Positions 21,481-33,240 of a stretch of DNA of 64,000 nt are shown here, one piece after another. Numbering within the stretch: position 1 is the stretch's first letter; each line of letters opens with the position of its first letter. Made by a program: the position numbers and the translations under genes. The DNA is from Periplaneta americana. Its lineage: Eukaryota > Arthropoda > Insecta > Blattodea > Blattidae. The stretch is taken from positions 71,636,708-71,700,707 of the forward strand of contig NC_091120.1 of the NCBI RefSeq assembly GCF_040183065.1. Direction: 5' to 3'. The notes under the pieces were generated by a model. That model did no database searches and was not told the DNA's origin. It was given only the letters and a program-made list of their open reading frames with translations.

Positions 21481-22820
21481 AAATTAAAATAACAGTTCCG
21501 GTACTAGAATATGATGAAACAGGCTAGGAGTCAAAGGAAACTTCATGCTAGTTATGTTATTGCTTTGGAAATCCCAAAATCATTGAAGTGCTATAATGAA
21601 GGATAGTTCATTAAAACATCTCTGAATAAAGTTGCTAACATTATAATCTGATGTTTTTAACAGTATGAAATTATCCACACGAACAATACAAAGGAGGGTA
21701 ATGGAAATTTAAACACTAGCTGAAGGATAAATAAAATCAAAGATGCATAAACAGTGGTCTAATCTCTCGCTTTAGGTGGAAAACAGATATTGATACAGTA
21801 GAATTCGTAATGTTCACTACGGAGCTACGAAGGATCTCTCTGTATGAGAATATTTGCTCGTTGTCATAGCAATTAAAGGAAATACAACAGGAGAGGAGTT
21901 ATTGCAAGCATGAAGAAAAAATATATCTAAGTAAGCTTAGTATTCCTGCTACCAAAAGACTCAGGTTGCGGGTAAATAGTCTATATAGTAGGTGGAACCC
22001 AGGTGATGCAGCAGAGAAAGAGACAGACAAACATGTTCTTACTGCATATTCGTAGAGTACATCCAACCTGAAATAAAAGTAGTGCAACTACTGACTTTAT
22101 CATCTAATGGCGCAATAGCCCGAAGTTGGCCAGGGCCTACCTGCGTGACAAACATTTTTTCTGCATAAAGTATGGGTACAAAGTGCTGACGAAGTTGGGG
22201 CTCATTTGGAATATGTTCCTTCGTGTATTTTCTAGAAATTATTTGAAGGGTTTATTGTTCAGTTTATTAAGCGGTATATTGGCATTAACCATCATGGCAC
22301 ATAGATCCCTGCAAAACATGGATTTCTTATCGTACTCTCTCTCAGAGTTTAATGGTACTGCTTGTTTTGAGTTACGTTCAACCACATTTCTATGCCTTTT
22401 TGTATTGCAGTGTCTTTCAATGCACTGTTTTCTTATAACTTTTATATTTACTTTGCACAACTTACATGTAATGTAAATTATTATTGGCTCCAAACTCCTG
22501 AATTAAGTCCTCCAGCCTTTCATACTTCGAACTTTTTGTCTTCGGCATTTTACCTCGTCACAAATACAAATGTTACGGTAAGTAAATAATACGAGTTTTA
22601 CATTTCACTGGTTTAAAGCACTCACTATGACCGTGTTCCAACTTTAACGCAAACTAGAGTGAGCGTGAGTAAGATGCGGTTCTATGTTGTATCAGACGGG
22701 ACGTATCCCTGGGCTGTAACGTCAGGTACAGTATGAGAGTAGGCAACTGTATTCCAGCTTAGACGTAGCTGAAATACTAAGCTTATGTATAAGAAATGAA
22801 TCTGAACATAAAGCAACTTG
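21481..22820. other. No recognised gene
   Basis: The longest open frame, 22126-22476 (plus, 116 codons), is hydrophobic and has no motif I recognise. I do not call it a gene. Confidence 0.4.
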
Positions 22821-22822
22821 TA

Positions 22823-23881
22823 CAGGGACATCACTTTATTTTTACTTGCATTTTTATTGTACCTGCTTTTCTGAAAGTACTTGACTCTCACCCCTTTCAC
22901 TAATGTCCTTGCTAACGTCAGCCACACAAACTTACGGCCGCTGTTGCTAGCAGTGAAACAAGAGGAGTATTCTACTCCTCTTGCAGTGAAATAACCAGTA
23001 CAGAGTACAGTGTGTTTCAGAAATATGTTGAATTTTCTATAGAAGAAAGAACTTATATTATTGAACTTTATTTTCACACAGGTATGGTGTGCTAAGTCCA
23101 CACGGATAAATTCAATTATGCTACACAAATGAAGATTAGAGTTACCGAAAGTACGGTACCCCACAATATGGTACGGTACTTAACAGCATTAATAAATTTA
23201 AACAAGAGTTTTGTTTTACTGTTTGTAGTTATGAAGGACGATGGTGGAAACTGGAATTAAAATATAAACGAATGTGAACAACAGTTTTTTTCACGCTTTT
23301 CTTATTATATCATTATGGAATATTTTCGTAGAACTGTCATTAATCTGACAGGTAAATTTAGAGCAACAGGGTGTACAGAAAGGAAGAAAAGTGTAAGATA
23401 ACCAACAAAGGTGACAGAAGATTCTGTAGAAGATGCTAGAGAAAGGATGCAGCGAAGTCCTAATAAGTCGGTCAAGAAGTTAGCTGTAGAAATTGGGGTT
23501 TCTTACGGAAGTGCTCACAAAATTCTTAGGAGTAAATTAGGTTGGTAATATGCTGAATAAAATAGACATTACATAATGAATATAACTGCCTGAAGAGTTG
23601 ACTTTGTGAAAAAAATATATATATATATTGTTACTACTCTACTGTTTTTTGAAAAAATACCGTAAAAGTAATGATCAAACTGAAAATCGTAATTGGCCTA
23701 CTGTATTTTCCTGTAACATAAATGGATACACTACTTTTCTCTCCTCCTATACCTACTAAATGATTTGTATACATATTGCACTAGTAAGACCAAACTCCTG
23801 TAATGGAAGGAGGGTAACAGTGTTTCCGAGTATAGCCAGGTTAATGTTAAAAATGTTGGTAAAAATAAAGTGATGTCCCTG
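22823..23881. mobile_element. TA-targeting DNA transposon, copy B
   Basis: 1059 bases, with TA at 22821-22822 and 23882-23883 and ends CAGGGACATCACTTTATTTT. It lies in opposite orientation to copy A. Transposase remnants are on the plus strand and come from the N-terminal part; the catalytic part is deleted. Confidence 0.88.
23030..23547 (+). pseudogene. Transposase N-terminal and HTH remnant in copy B
   Basis: Pieces read EFSIEERTYIIELYFHTG (23030-23083) and, from about 23408, KVTEDSVEDARERMQ, NKSVKKLAVEIGVSYGSAHK and ILRSKLG. These are the DUF4817-like start and helix-turn-helix of a mariner-like transposase. Between them is non-coding or decayed sequence. The last piece runs into the element's 3' end, so the DDE domain is lost. 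Confidence 0.65.
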
Positions 23882-23883
23882 TA

Positions 23884-24458
23884 TATGAGTAACATACGGG
23901 ACTCGAAATACGACTTTAAAAAGTCTACTAGGTGGACTAACGTGTTATTAAGAGAGATGGAAATAAGTGAGAACATAAAACGTTGCCATTGTATAACACA
24001 CCAGACTGGCTTACATTTATTTAAAATGCTCTCCATAGAAAAATATGTGTACTCCTATCATAGGTCGCCTGCCGCTAACCTATATAACTGCTATGTTTGG
24101 CTCTACATTCAATATATTTCGGAACACTTATTTTCTGAACGAAAACTTGTAATATCTAAACAAAGATCGTGACTAGCAGACGAAAATTTATGAGTTATAT
24201 TGAGTGACAATTTTTGGCGTATTTTCCTAGATTGTTGTAGCACAGTAAAGATAAAGGTGAAATAAAATATAATCCGTCCATCTATAAATCAATATTGTGT
24301 AGTCTACGTCAGATGCTTGTGTTTAGAGTCCGCCATTGGGATCCGAACAGAGTGCTCTATGCCATGGGTGTCCAAACGCCTATAGAACCAGGAGATATTG
24401 CACGTCAAGCATGCTCTGCTCTAACTTTCCATATCAAATATGAAAAAGACCTTAAAGA
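23884..24458. other. No recognised gene
   Basis: Open frames at 23870-24172 and 24295-24460 (plus) show no motif I recognise. Confidence 0.4.
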
Positions 24459-24468
24459 ATATGCGCTG

Positions 24469-24726
24469 TGTCCACACCTGTGGAGTAACGGTCAGCGCGT
24501 CTGGCCGCGAAACCAGGTGGCCCGGGTTCGAATCCCGGTCGGGGAAAGTTACCCGGTTGAGGTTTTTTCCGGGGTTTTCCCTCAACCCAATACGAGCAAA
24601 TGCTGGGTAACTTTCGGTGCTGGACCCCGGACTCATTTCACCGGCATTATCACCTTCATTTCATTCAGACGCTAAATAACCTAGATGTTGATACAGCGTC
24701 GTAAAATAACCCAATAAAAAAAAAAT
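24469..24726 (+). mobile_element. Full-length tRNA-derived SINE with target duplication
   Basis: Flanked by ATATGCGCTG at 24459-24468 and 24727-24736. The head has GTGGAGTAACGGTCAGCG (A-box) and GGGTTCGAATCCCGG (B-box). The body is GTTACCCGGTTGAGG…TTTTCCCTCAACCC, and the 3' end GACGCTAAATAACC…CAGCGTCGTAAAATAACC leads into an A-run. It is the best reference copy for the family also seen at 4200-4395, 46714-46911, 54410-54650 and 60815-61070. Confidence 0.92.
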
Positions 24727-24736
24727 ATATGCGCTG

Positions 24737-25209
24737 CGGGTTGCTTACGCCAGGGCTTACCTCGTACGTGTTACAATTTTATTGGATATAGCCTATATGC
24801 TATATACTCCTAGACTGATATTATATCTTATGTATTGCGGCTTGCGTTCAGTGATGTCATCGTGAGTACAAATTTGCCGACGGCTGTATTAATACGTCAT
24901 CCTACTGATTCGGTGCAACACCATTCGGACAGGCTGTATCTGCACTTAACTGTTACAACCTACAATACCACACACAAAGAAATATAATCTAGAAAATATT
25001 ACCAGGGTCGTTTTGAAGTCAGAAGAAAGATAAAGCGAAATGAGCTTGAAATTCCTGTTAGTCACTCTTCTGGAACACAAAAGGATACGGTATCTCTTGT
25101 TTGTTCTGAGATATGAACACATTTCTCTCCATAACCTTTTAAAGAAAGAAAGGTCTTTTGGCCCATTAAGTCTCCTTGGAGTTAATACTCCAATATTAAG
25201 CACTCACTA
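24737..25209. other. No recognised gene
   Basis: No coding sequence or repeat is recognised. Confidence 0.4.
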
Positions 25210-25321
25210 GACAGGGATGCGATTCTGTGACTCCAGAGAGTCACGCATACTTTCCCCTTCCTTCTCCTTTCCATAACGCTCGAAGGCCGATCGTCCCAAT
25301 GCAATGCAAGACATCGTAGTA

Positions 25322-25526
25322 GAGCCCGATCGCAAACTCGTGGCACCAACATGTGCGAGCTTTTTTCTGAGGCTTCGGAGTGGGAGTTTTGTGTGTGCGG
25401 GCGACTGCTTACTCATAGAGCTTACTGATCAAACACCCCTCCCCCCAACAAGACTCTTGGGCGAGTCCATGTAAGTGGATGCCAATTCGTCTTTCGTGCA
25501 GGTGCCACGAGTTTGCGATCGGGCTC
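25322..25526. mobile_element. MITE private to duplication copy 2
   Basis: 205 bases with perfect 26-base inverted ends (25322-25347 and 25501-25526) beginning GAGCCCGATCGCAAACTCG. TA lies on both sides (25320-25321, 25527-25528). The partner sequence near 21385-21395 is the empty site with a single TA. Confidence 0.92.
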
Positions 25527-25959
25527 TACGTATCTATACCGTCAGTGGCGGAGTTATAGACCTAACACAAGTTATTCAAACCGACGTCGCATGTTTCATA
25601 GCGATTAGGAGGACAACTATTTTTTTGTCGTTGATAACGATAAAATCAGATGTTTGATCTTCTCGACGCAATTGAATTATGTTCCTCACTTTAATATTAA
25701 AATACATTTTTAAATATTTCATCATACAAACATGGGAAGCATGTACTTCCAGTTATTGATATTGTTGTGCAGTGTTTCCTAATTTATTTGCATCTTTTTA
25801 GTGGACGGTGATAAAAGAAATGATGTCACCTGAATGGATTTGAGACCTTGCATTTTTGACAGATTTGTCACAACAACTCGATAGCCTATTTTAAACAAGT
25901 TTTTGCAGGGGAAAGATCAACAATCGTGTCAATGATAGACTCCATTAAGGCATTCATGG

Positions 25960-26500
25960 CTAAATTACAACTTTGGGAGAGTCATTTGACAAAAGTTGTG
26001 TGTCTCATTTTCCGTGTCTGGTTCAAGTAGTTAATAAACATGCACATTCCTTACAAAATTATAAACCCATACTTCAAACTCTTATCACGGAATTTGAAAA
26101 AAAAAAAAAAAAATTGCAGACTTTACGTCTGTTGATAAAGAGATACAACTGTTTACGTGCCCTCTCACATTTGTTCCACCTGAATTGCAATTTAGAATTA
26201 GCTGACTTGCAGAATAATACAGCTATCCGATGTTCTGGGATGTCTGGTCCTGAGATTTGTAAAAGTCTATCAGAAGAGAAGTTTCCAAACCTACGATTGT
26301 TTGCTAGACGATTAATAGCTCGACACATCTATACGAACAGTTATTTTTCGAGATGAATATGAATAAAAGCGACATACGCACCAGATTAGCTGATTTTCAT
26401 TTAGTGTGACAATTGATATTATGTTCAAATATTCAGCCCGATATTGACAAACTGGTGAACCCTGAAAGGTATCAGCGTTCCTCTTCACAACATGTCCAAC
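25960..26500 (+). pseudogene. hAT transposase C-terminal remnant (copy 2)
   Basis: The frame 25973-26356 reads HFPCLVQVVNKH, LQTLITEFEKK, LELADLQNNTAIRCSG, KFPNLRLFARRLIARHIYTN and continues, after a stop at 26354, through IRTRLADFHL and an IQPDIDKLVNPERYQ-like end. This is the C-terminal part of a GTF2IRD2/ZBED-like hAT transposase, including the hATC dimerisation region. The A-run at 26098-26113 is a likely site of length change. Upstream catalytic parts are absent. Confidence 0.7.
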
Positions 26501-26501
26501 A

Positions 26502-26561
<60 letters not shown>

Positions 26562-26562
26562 T
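26502..26562. repeat. (AAT)n microsatellite
   Basis: About 20 AAT units at the equivalent place to 20020-20100. Confidence 0.95.
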
Positions 26563-27204
26563 GCGACTGCCTCTATTTTATTATTATAGTGTTGTGTATT
26601 GCATTGTGTTACTTACAAACTAGCTTTCAAATACGCTTCTACGACGACATAGCCAGTGGTTTGTTTTCGTGCTAGATGTCAACAAACTACCGTACCACTC
26701 TATCGTATAGAGTGGAGATGGACAAAAGCATATCTTACCCCTACTTGCGTTTTTCGCATCCCTGCATTAGAATATCATAAAGAAATGCCTCACTTCTTTC
26801 AGACAACATAATTAAGTCTGTGTCAAAAACACAAAGCATAGTAAAGTCAAAAGAACTTGCAGACGCGAACTAGTAATTGACACTCAGTCGAACACGTATT
26901 TAATTATTAAAGGTTAAATTTTTCTGACACATTGTGTTCCATAATGAATCCAATTCGATGAAGTTGTCTCAGTGTCTTTATGTATGACATGCATAATCTG
27001 AAAAAATAAACATATAGTCCGACTTCAACGATTGTACGCCTGTAAACCGGTTTCGCTTAGTATTGCGTCTTTGGGAAAGTGACATGGGCAAATATCAGAA
27101 TTAAAACCTCGGGACTTGTACATTACATTACAATTTTAATTTATTAGTTTACCTTAAATAATGCCGGAACTGCCAAACAATCTCTCTAATGTACATTTCA
27201 CAAC

Positions 27205-27680
27205 TTGCCGAAGTTCATTGCCGCCCTCACATAAGCCAGCCATCGGTCCCTATCCTGAGCAAGATTAATCCAGTCTCTACAATCATATCCCACCTCCCTC
27301 AAATCCATTTTAATATTATCCTCCCATCTATGTCTCGGTCTCACCAAAGGTCTTTTCTCCCCTCCGGTCTCCCCACTAACACTCTATATGCAAATCTGTA
27401 TTCGCCCATACCTGCTACATGCCCATCTCAAATGACTGGATTAAATGTTTCTAATTATGTCAGGTGAAGAATATAATGCGTGCAGGTCTGCGTTGTGTAA
27501 CTTTCTCCATTCTCCTGGGACTTCATCCCTCTTAGCCCCAAATATTTTCCTAAGCACCTTACTCTCGAACACTCTTAACCTCTGTTCTTCTCTCAACGTG
27601 AGAGTCCAAGTTTCATAACCATACAAAACAGCCAGTAGGCCCTAATATAACTGTTTTATAATTTTTAACTTTCAGCGTTA
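27205..27680 (-). pseudogene. LINE (RTE-like) ORF2 C-terminus, minus strand
   Basis: On the minus strand the frame 27626-27441 reads [39 protein letters not shown] and [14 protein letters not shown]. Further down, in other frames, come the [10 protein letters not shown] and DRDRWRAY equivalents. Same family as 8232-10075. It abuts the inverted duplication. Confidence 0.8.
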
Positions 27681-27689
27681 AGAATTTTA

Positions 27690-29600
27690 GAATTTATAGT
27701 TTTTTATATGAAAAATATGCAAATACAATATACTGCGAACGAAGGATTAGAGATCAGTTGGAAGTGTCGGAGGTCAGGAGCATAGACAAGACTAATGAAG
27801 TTCAAGAGAACACATAATAAGAACGAGCGAAGGAATGAAGCGATTGCCAGATATTAGTGATTGTGAGGACAGAATAGATAGGGATTTTTGAAAGGTTATT
27901 AAATGGTGAAATGGAGGACAGAATAGTGAGGAGGATGGAATTAGCGAGGAAGAAGAGTGCTAAAAAGTGAGTGCAAGAAAGTCAGGGTTGGCAAAATTGA
28001 TAGAATAGGAGTAGAGAAGAAAGTGTTAAGTGTAAGGAGATAGTGTAAGAGTGTAGTGAGATATACAGGGACATCATTTTATTTTTACTTCAATTTTTAT
28101 TGTACCTGAGTTTTTGAATGTACTTCACTCCCACCCCTTCTACTAATGAAGTTCAACCGTCCTTCACACAGAACCAAGGCCGCATATACACTTATATTAA
28201 TTTCTGTTAGGATTTGGACATCTACGTAATATTGTACAACTGTTTAAAATAACTTAAATAAAAGGGCCGTGTTAAGTAATTAACTGTCACGTGATTTCCT
28301 CCCTTTCTACGACCCTACGACATAACCACTTGGACGGACAGTAGATAGTATGTCTGAGTAATTTTATCTTTTCGGATAGGGCAGAAGTGAAGACTGAATT
28401 TACGTAAGGTCTCTTTTATAGAGTAGGTAAAGAATTATTTCGACATGAGTTACTGATACGAAGTACGAACCTGGTAATTGGAATTACGTACAATAGTCTA
28501 TAGTGCGATAATGTGCACATTAGAACTGAAGCCTGTATCGAAATGAACGGCCACCATTTCCAAAAATATGTTTAAATATCCATAATATGATTATTTTTCA
28601 ATTTAACTTCATTCTCTATATTGTACGCTAATGTGCTGTAGACAGTATAATATACACAGCATAATGAATACGTCCACATGGACAGCTTAGTTCGTGAGTA
28701 AAAACACTCATTGTTAATACTGTACTGTATCTTGATTACACAAAAACCTAATGAAAATGATCCAACTCAAAAGCGCAATATTTCCTAGTTCACGTAAATG
28801 GATGAACTACTTTTCTTCCCTCCTACACCTAGTAAAGTGATTTGTTTGTATATTACGTCAGTATCATCGAACTCCAGTCGTGGAAAGGGGTAGCAAACGG
28901 CGTTGATCCAGAGGTATAGGCAAGTTAACATTAAAAATGTTAGTAAAAATAAAATGATGTCCTGTACATACAAACAATGAATGAAAGTAAATTAAAGTGA
29001 AAAAACATCTGAAAAAATGTGAAGTGAAAGAGAGAGAAATTGGAAGTGTAAATAAATATTTTATGTTTCTCAATGCTGTTGCTGGGGAGTAGTGTCAGGG
29101 GTACTATAACTGTAAGAGTATTATAGAAATAAATATAGGGAAACAGGCAATAAAAAGGAAATTTAGAAGTGAAGTGAAGAGAAAGAGATAAATACGTAAA
29201 TAAACAGAGGATAGAATAGTAGAGAAAAAAAGTGACGTAAGTGTTGTAAAATAGAGATAAGGGAAATGTAAACAATTAATTCAGGAGAAAATAGCTGGAA
29301 AAGAATGATTAAGAGTAGGTAGGTTTGAGAGCAGAAAAGAAAATTAATAAATAATGTGAATTGTTAAGGAAAGGAATATGCAATATTTAATACGAAAGCT
29401 AGAAATGGGAGGGAGACAGTCTAGGTATGAGAGAGAATAGAATAGGATAGACAGGGAAGGATATGCAGCAATTCAGTTAAAGCAGAAGAATGCAAGTAAT
29501 CAAGAAATACTTGGGAAATGAATATAGGTCTATTAATAGAAAAGAGCGGTATGTATTAAAGGGATAATGGATCGACAAGCAGAAATGTGATGGTCAATCA
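27690..29600. other. Purine-rich tract interrupted by a transposon
   Basis: Outside the insertion (28076-28964), the plus strand is dominated by A and G in degenerate GAAGTGAA/AGAGA-like words. The opposite-strand open frames are low complexity. No gene is supported. Confidence 0.6.
28076..28964. mobile_element. TA-targeting DNA transposon, copy C
   Basis: 889 bases, with TA at 28074-28075 and 28965-28966. Left end CAGGGACATCATTTTATTTT; the right end has lost one C (GATGTCCTG). The interior is the reverse complement of copy A, including the C-terminal transposase block around 28530-28580 on the plus strand. Confidence 0.85.
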
Positions 29601-29629
29601 TAACTGTGAATTGTAACGTTGGCTGACAA

Positions 29630-29950
29630 ATATCATATCATATCATATCATATCATATCATATCATATCATATCATATCATATCATATCATATCATATCA
29701 TATCATATCATATCATATCATATCATATCATATCATATCATATCATATCATATCTATATCATATATATCTATATCATATCATATATCATATCATATATCA
29801 TCTCACATCATATCATATCATATCATATATCATATCATATCATATCATATCATATCATATCATATCATATCATATATCATATCATATCATATATATCTAT
29901 ATCATATCATATATATCTATATCATATCATATATCATATCATATATCACA
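29630..29950. repeat. (ATATC)n pentanucleotide satellite
   Basis: About 320 bases of CATAT/ATATC repeats, pure in the first 120 bases and then with interruptions. The long open frame across it is a by-product of the repeat. Confidence 0.95.
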
Positions 29951-30099
29951 ATATGTACAAGAAAAAGTTATATAAAGCATTACTTGAAACACATGTTCTG
30001 TGTTGGTGAGTTTTTTACATAAATTAATTGAGCCTATTGGGCCTGCTGTGTAGTGCTGTATATTGAATTTATTAACATGGTGTTGTATTTGCTCTGCAA

Positions 30100-30415
30100 T
30101 TTGCCAATTATAGCTACGTCTACATTTTGCATTTTTGGCTGTGATGTCTGTACTTGGCTCTTTTTTATTTGGTGTTTTTCATTTATATCTGTATCTGTCT
30201 TTTTTATTTAGTTGGTATCTATTTGTTTTTTTTTTCCTTCCCTTTTCCCTTTTCCATTTTTAATTTGTAATTACACTTGTATCTGTTTTACCTCTTTTTC
30301 GTGTTGTATGCAATATGTTTTTTTTTTATCTGTACTGTCTATTGTAATTGGGGCTTTGCCCTGTTATAGACATAAATAGATAAATAAATATATAAATAAA
30401 TAAATAAATAAAATA
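30100..30415 (+). repeat. Probable LINE 3' end with AATA tail
   Basis: T-rich sequence, then GGGGCTTTGCCCTGTTATAG and a tail of ATAAATAGATAAATAAATA. The short hairpin before an AATA-type tail resembles LINE 3' ends. No ORF is left. Confidence 0.45.
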
Positions 30416-30419
30416 AATA

Positions 30420-30948
30420 TCATATGAACAATATAGTGATTAGTGACCCATAAATAATTAATTTTTATGGATCAATAGTGACTATATGATCATTGTTTAT
30501 AATCATTTTCCATGGGGGATATTAATTTTGCCTTGAGGGGAAAAATGTCTCGGCCTACCACCTTCTGAATTCATCATTGTTATAGACAGGCTATGAAGCA
30601 GAACACGCAGTAACACTGATTCAGACAAAATGCAACTCATCCCTAAAATTATTACAATATCAAATAAAATAATGAGATGAAACCTGCCAGATGACGTCCA
30701 GCTGCTCTCCACTGCCGCGTGTCCCCCTGAACTGCAGTGCGCCAGTACTGACACACAATAGATGCGAATCCAATTACACCCATTATGATATCACGAATGG
30801 CGCAATATAACGAGTCCAATTCCAAACAGAAATGTCCTATTCTTATTACATCCAACATATGGAATATTGAGTGTTCAGTATTGGTATAAATTCTCCCCAA
30901 TTAGAGTAAGATACGATTTATGTTATTTTCCTTTTCGCTGGGGGAAGT
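30420..30948. other. No recognised gene
   Basis: Includes a near-palindromic stretch (TATAGTGATTAGTGACCC… and GGATCAATAGTGACTATATG, 30431-30490). No coding region recognised. Confidence 0.4.
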
Positions 30949-31452
30949 TACAACAACAACAACAACAACAACAACTACAACAACTACTATTACAACAACA
31001 ACAACTACTATTACAACAACTACTACTATTACAACAACAACAACTACTACTACTACTACTACAACAACAACAACTACAACAACAACTACAACTACAACAA
31101 CAACTACAACTACAACTACAACAACTACTACAACTACAACAACAACAACTAAACAACACAACTACTACTACTACTACAACTACTACTACTACTACAACTA
31201 CTACTACTACAACTACTACAACAACTACAACTACAACTACTACAACAACTACAACTACTACAACGACAACAACAACTACAACTACAACAACGACAACAAC
31301 TACAACTACAACAACAACTACAACAACTACTGCAACTACAACTACAACAACAACTACAACAACAACAACTACAACAACTACTACAACTACAACAACAACT
31401 ACAACTACTACAACTGCTGCAGCGCAGCTGCAGCTGCTGCTGCTACTATACT
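30949..31452. repeat. Large (CAA/CTA)n compound microsatellite
   Basis: About 500 bases of CAA and CTA triplets, ending in GCTGCAGCGCAGCTGCAG-like CTG repeats. It abuts the 3' end of the minus-strand LINE. Long poly-Thr, poly-Gln and poly-Val frames here are artefacts of the repeat. Confidence 0.95.
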
Positions 31453-32650
31453 TACAAATGGCTTTTAAGGAACCCGGATGTTCATTGCCGCTCTCACATA
31501 AGCCCGCCATCGGTCCCTATCCTGTGCAAGATTAATCAATTCCCTATCATAATATCCCACCTCCCTCAAATCCATTTTAATATTATCTTCCCACCTACGT
31601 CTCGACCTCCCCAAAGGTCTTTTTCCCTTCAATCTCCCAACTAACACTCTATATACGTTACTGGATTCGCCCATACGTGCTACATGCCCTGCCCATCTCA
31701 AACGTCTGGATTTAATGTTCCTAATTATGTCAGGTGAAAAATGCAATGCACGCAGTTCTGCGTTATGTAATTTCTCCATTCTCCTGTAAATTCATTCCTC
31801 TTAGTCCCAAATATTTTCCTAAGAACATTATTCTCAAACACCCTTAATCTCTGGTCCTCTCTCAAAGTGAGAGTCCAAGTTTCACAACCACACAGAACAA
31901 CCGGTATTATAACTTTTTTTATAAATTCTAACTTTCAGATTTTTCACAGCAGACTAGATGACAAAAGCTTCTCAAACGAATAATAACAGGCATTTGCCAT
32001 ATTTATTCTGCGTTTAATTTCCTCCCGAGTGTCATTTATATTTCTTACTGTTGCTCCAAGATATTTGAGTTTTTTCACATCTCCGAAGGACAAATCTCCA
32101 ATTTTTATATTTCCATTTCGTACAATATTCTGGTCACGAGACATAATCATATACTTTGTCTTTTCGGGATTTACTTCCAAACCGATCGCTTTGCTTGCTT
32201 CAAGTAAAATTTCAGTGTTATCCTTATCGTTTGTGGATTGTCTCCTAACATATTCACGTCATCCGCATAGACAAGAAGCTGATGTAACTCATTCAATTTC
32301 AAACCCTTTCTGTTATCCTGAACTTTCCTAATGGCATATTCTAGAGCGAAGTTAAAAAGCAAAGGTGATAGTGCATCTTCTTGCTTTAGTCGGCAGTGAA
32401 TTGGAAAAGCATCAGATAGAAACTGGCCTATACGGACTCTGCTGTAAGTTTCACTGAGACACATTTGAATTAATCGAACTAGTTTCTTGGGAATACCAAA
32501 TTCAATAAGAATATTATATAAAACTTCTCTCTTAACCGAGTCATATGCCTTTTTGAAATCTATGAATAACTGATGTACTGTATGTACCCTTACGCTCCCA
32601 TTTCTTCTCCAGTCGAACACAAATCTCATCAATAGTCGATCTATTACGCC
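31453..32650 (-). pseudogene. LINE (RTE-like) with reverse transcriptase domain, minus strand
   Basis: The longest copy of this LINE family here. The minus strand gives the RT blocks LFIDFKKAYDSVKREVLYNI, LKQEDALSPLLFNFALEYAI and the catalytic YADD at 32269-32258. In the next frame come NPEKTKYMIMSRDQNIVRN and KYLGATV (32180-31944), then [31 protein letters not shown] and [18 protein letters not shown], stopping at 31465. The LINE 3' end runs directly into the CAA/CTA microsatellite. RT upstream blocks and the endonuclease are missing (5' truncation at an AAT microsatellite). Several frameshifts; inactive. Confidence 0.88.
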
Positions 32651-32652
32651 TA

Positions 32653-32653
<1 letters not shown>

Positions 32654-32691
<38 letters not shown>

Positions 32692-32702
32692 TAATAATAA
32701 TG
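32654..32702. repeat. (AAT)n microsatellite
   Basis: AAT tract lying exactly between two LINE fragments in opposite orientation. Confidence 0.95.
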
Positions 32703-33240
32703 ATTTTACAGGGACATTGTTGCTTCCAATACCAAAGAAAAATGTCAAGAAATGTAAGGCGTTCAGGACTATCAGCATAATATCGCACTCGGCGAAGATT
32801 CTCTTGCGAATAATGAATCGACGTTTACATTCTAAGACGGAAGAACAATTGGAAGAAGAGCAGTTTGCCTTCAGGAAGGGAAAGGATACGAGAAATGCAA
32901 TTGGACTGCTAAGGACAATCGGAGAAAGATACATAGAGAAGAATAAACAAATGTATGTAGTATTTGTGGACTTGGAAAAGGCTTTTGTCAAAGTGAATTG
33001 GAATAAACTGATGGGAATCCTAAAGAAAACTGGGTGGATTAGAAATAGAGAAGACTGTTCAGTAATCTTTATATAAAACAACGAATCAAAGCCAGAATAG
33101 AAGAAGAAATGTCAGAAGGAAGTGAAATTGGAAGAGGAGTACGTAAAAAATGACCTTTATCACCTACACTGTTCAATATCTACTTGGAGGAATTAGTAAA
33201 GAACTGTTTTCAGAACATGAGAGGAGTGATAGTAGGAGGA
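32703..33240 (+). pseudogene. LINE reverse transcriptase fragment, second family
   Basis: The plus strand starts LLLPIPKKN, FRTISIISHSAKILLRIMNR, EEQFAFRKGKDTRNAI and VFVDLEKAFVKVNW, the RT fingers and first catalytic block. The catalytic-Asp position of the usual EKAFDxVxW reads Val here. After a frameshift at about 33060 it continues IEEEMSEGSEIGRGVRKK, a stop where QGCPLSP would begin, then PLSPTLFNIYLEELVKNC. Homology fades by 33240. It belongs to a different LINE family from 31453-32650. Confidence 0.85.

Larger units (their letters stand above)
25210..27205. repeat. Inverted 2-kb duplication, copy 2
   Basis: Reverse complement of 19375-21480. It lacks the MITE at 20845-21237 and carries its own MITE (25322-25526). 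Its right edge meets a LINE fragment at about 27205. Confidence 0.85.

Noticed and set aside
22108-22146. Copy of the SINE-like repeat seen at 14676
   Set aside because: Similarity is limited to a few short words; not enough to call.
22126-22476. 116-codon hydrophobic open frame
   Set aside because: Composition-driven (AT-rich), without signal peptide logic, homologous motif or splice context.
24295-24675. 126-codon open frame as a gene
   Set aside because: Its second half is the SINE 24469-24726; the first half has no recognised motif.
29630-29950. CRISPR-like regular repeats
   Set aside because: Pure short tandem repeat without spacers, in a eukaryotic context.
29619-29975. 118-codon frame of repeated ISYH
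   Set aside because: Translation of the ATATC pentanucleotide satellite.
30867-31535. Open frames of up to 222 codons (poly-Thr, poly-Gln, poly-Val, poly-Cys)
   Set aside because: They arise from the CAA/CTA microsatellite in all frames and have no non-repetitive domain.
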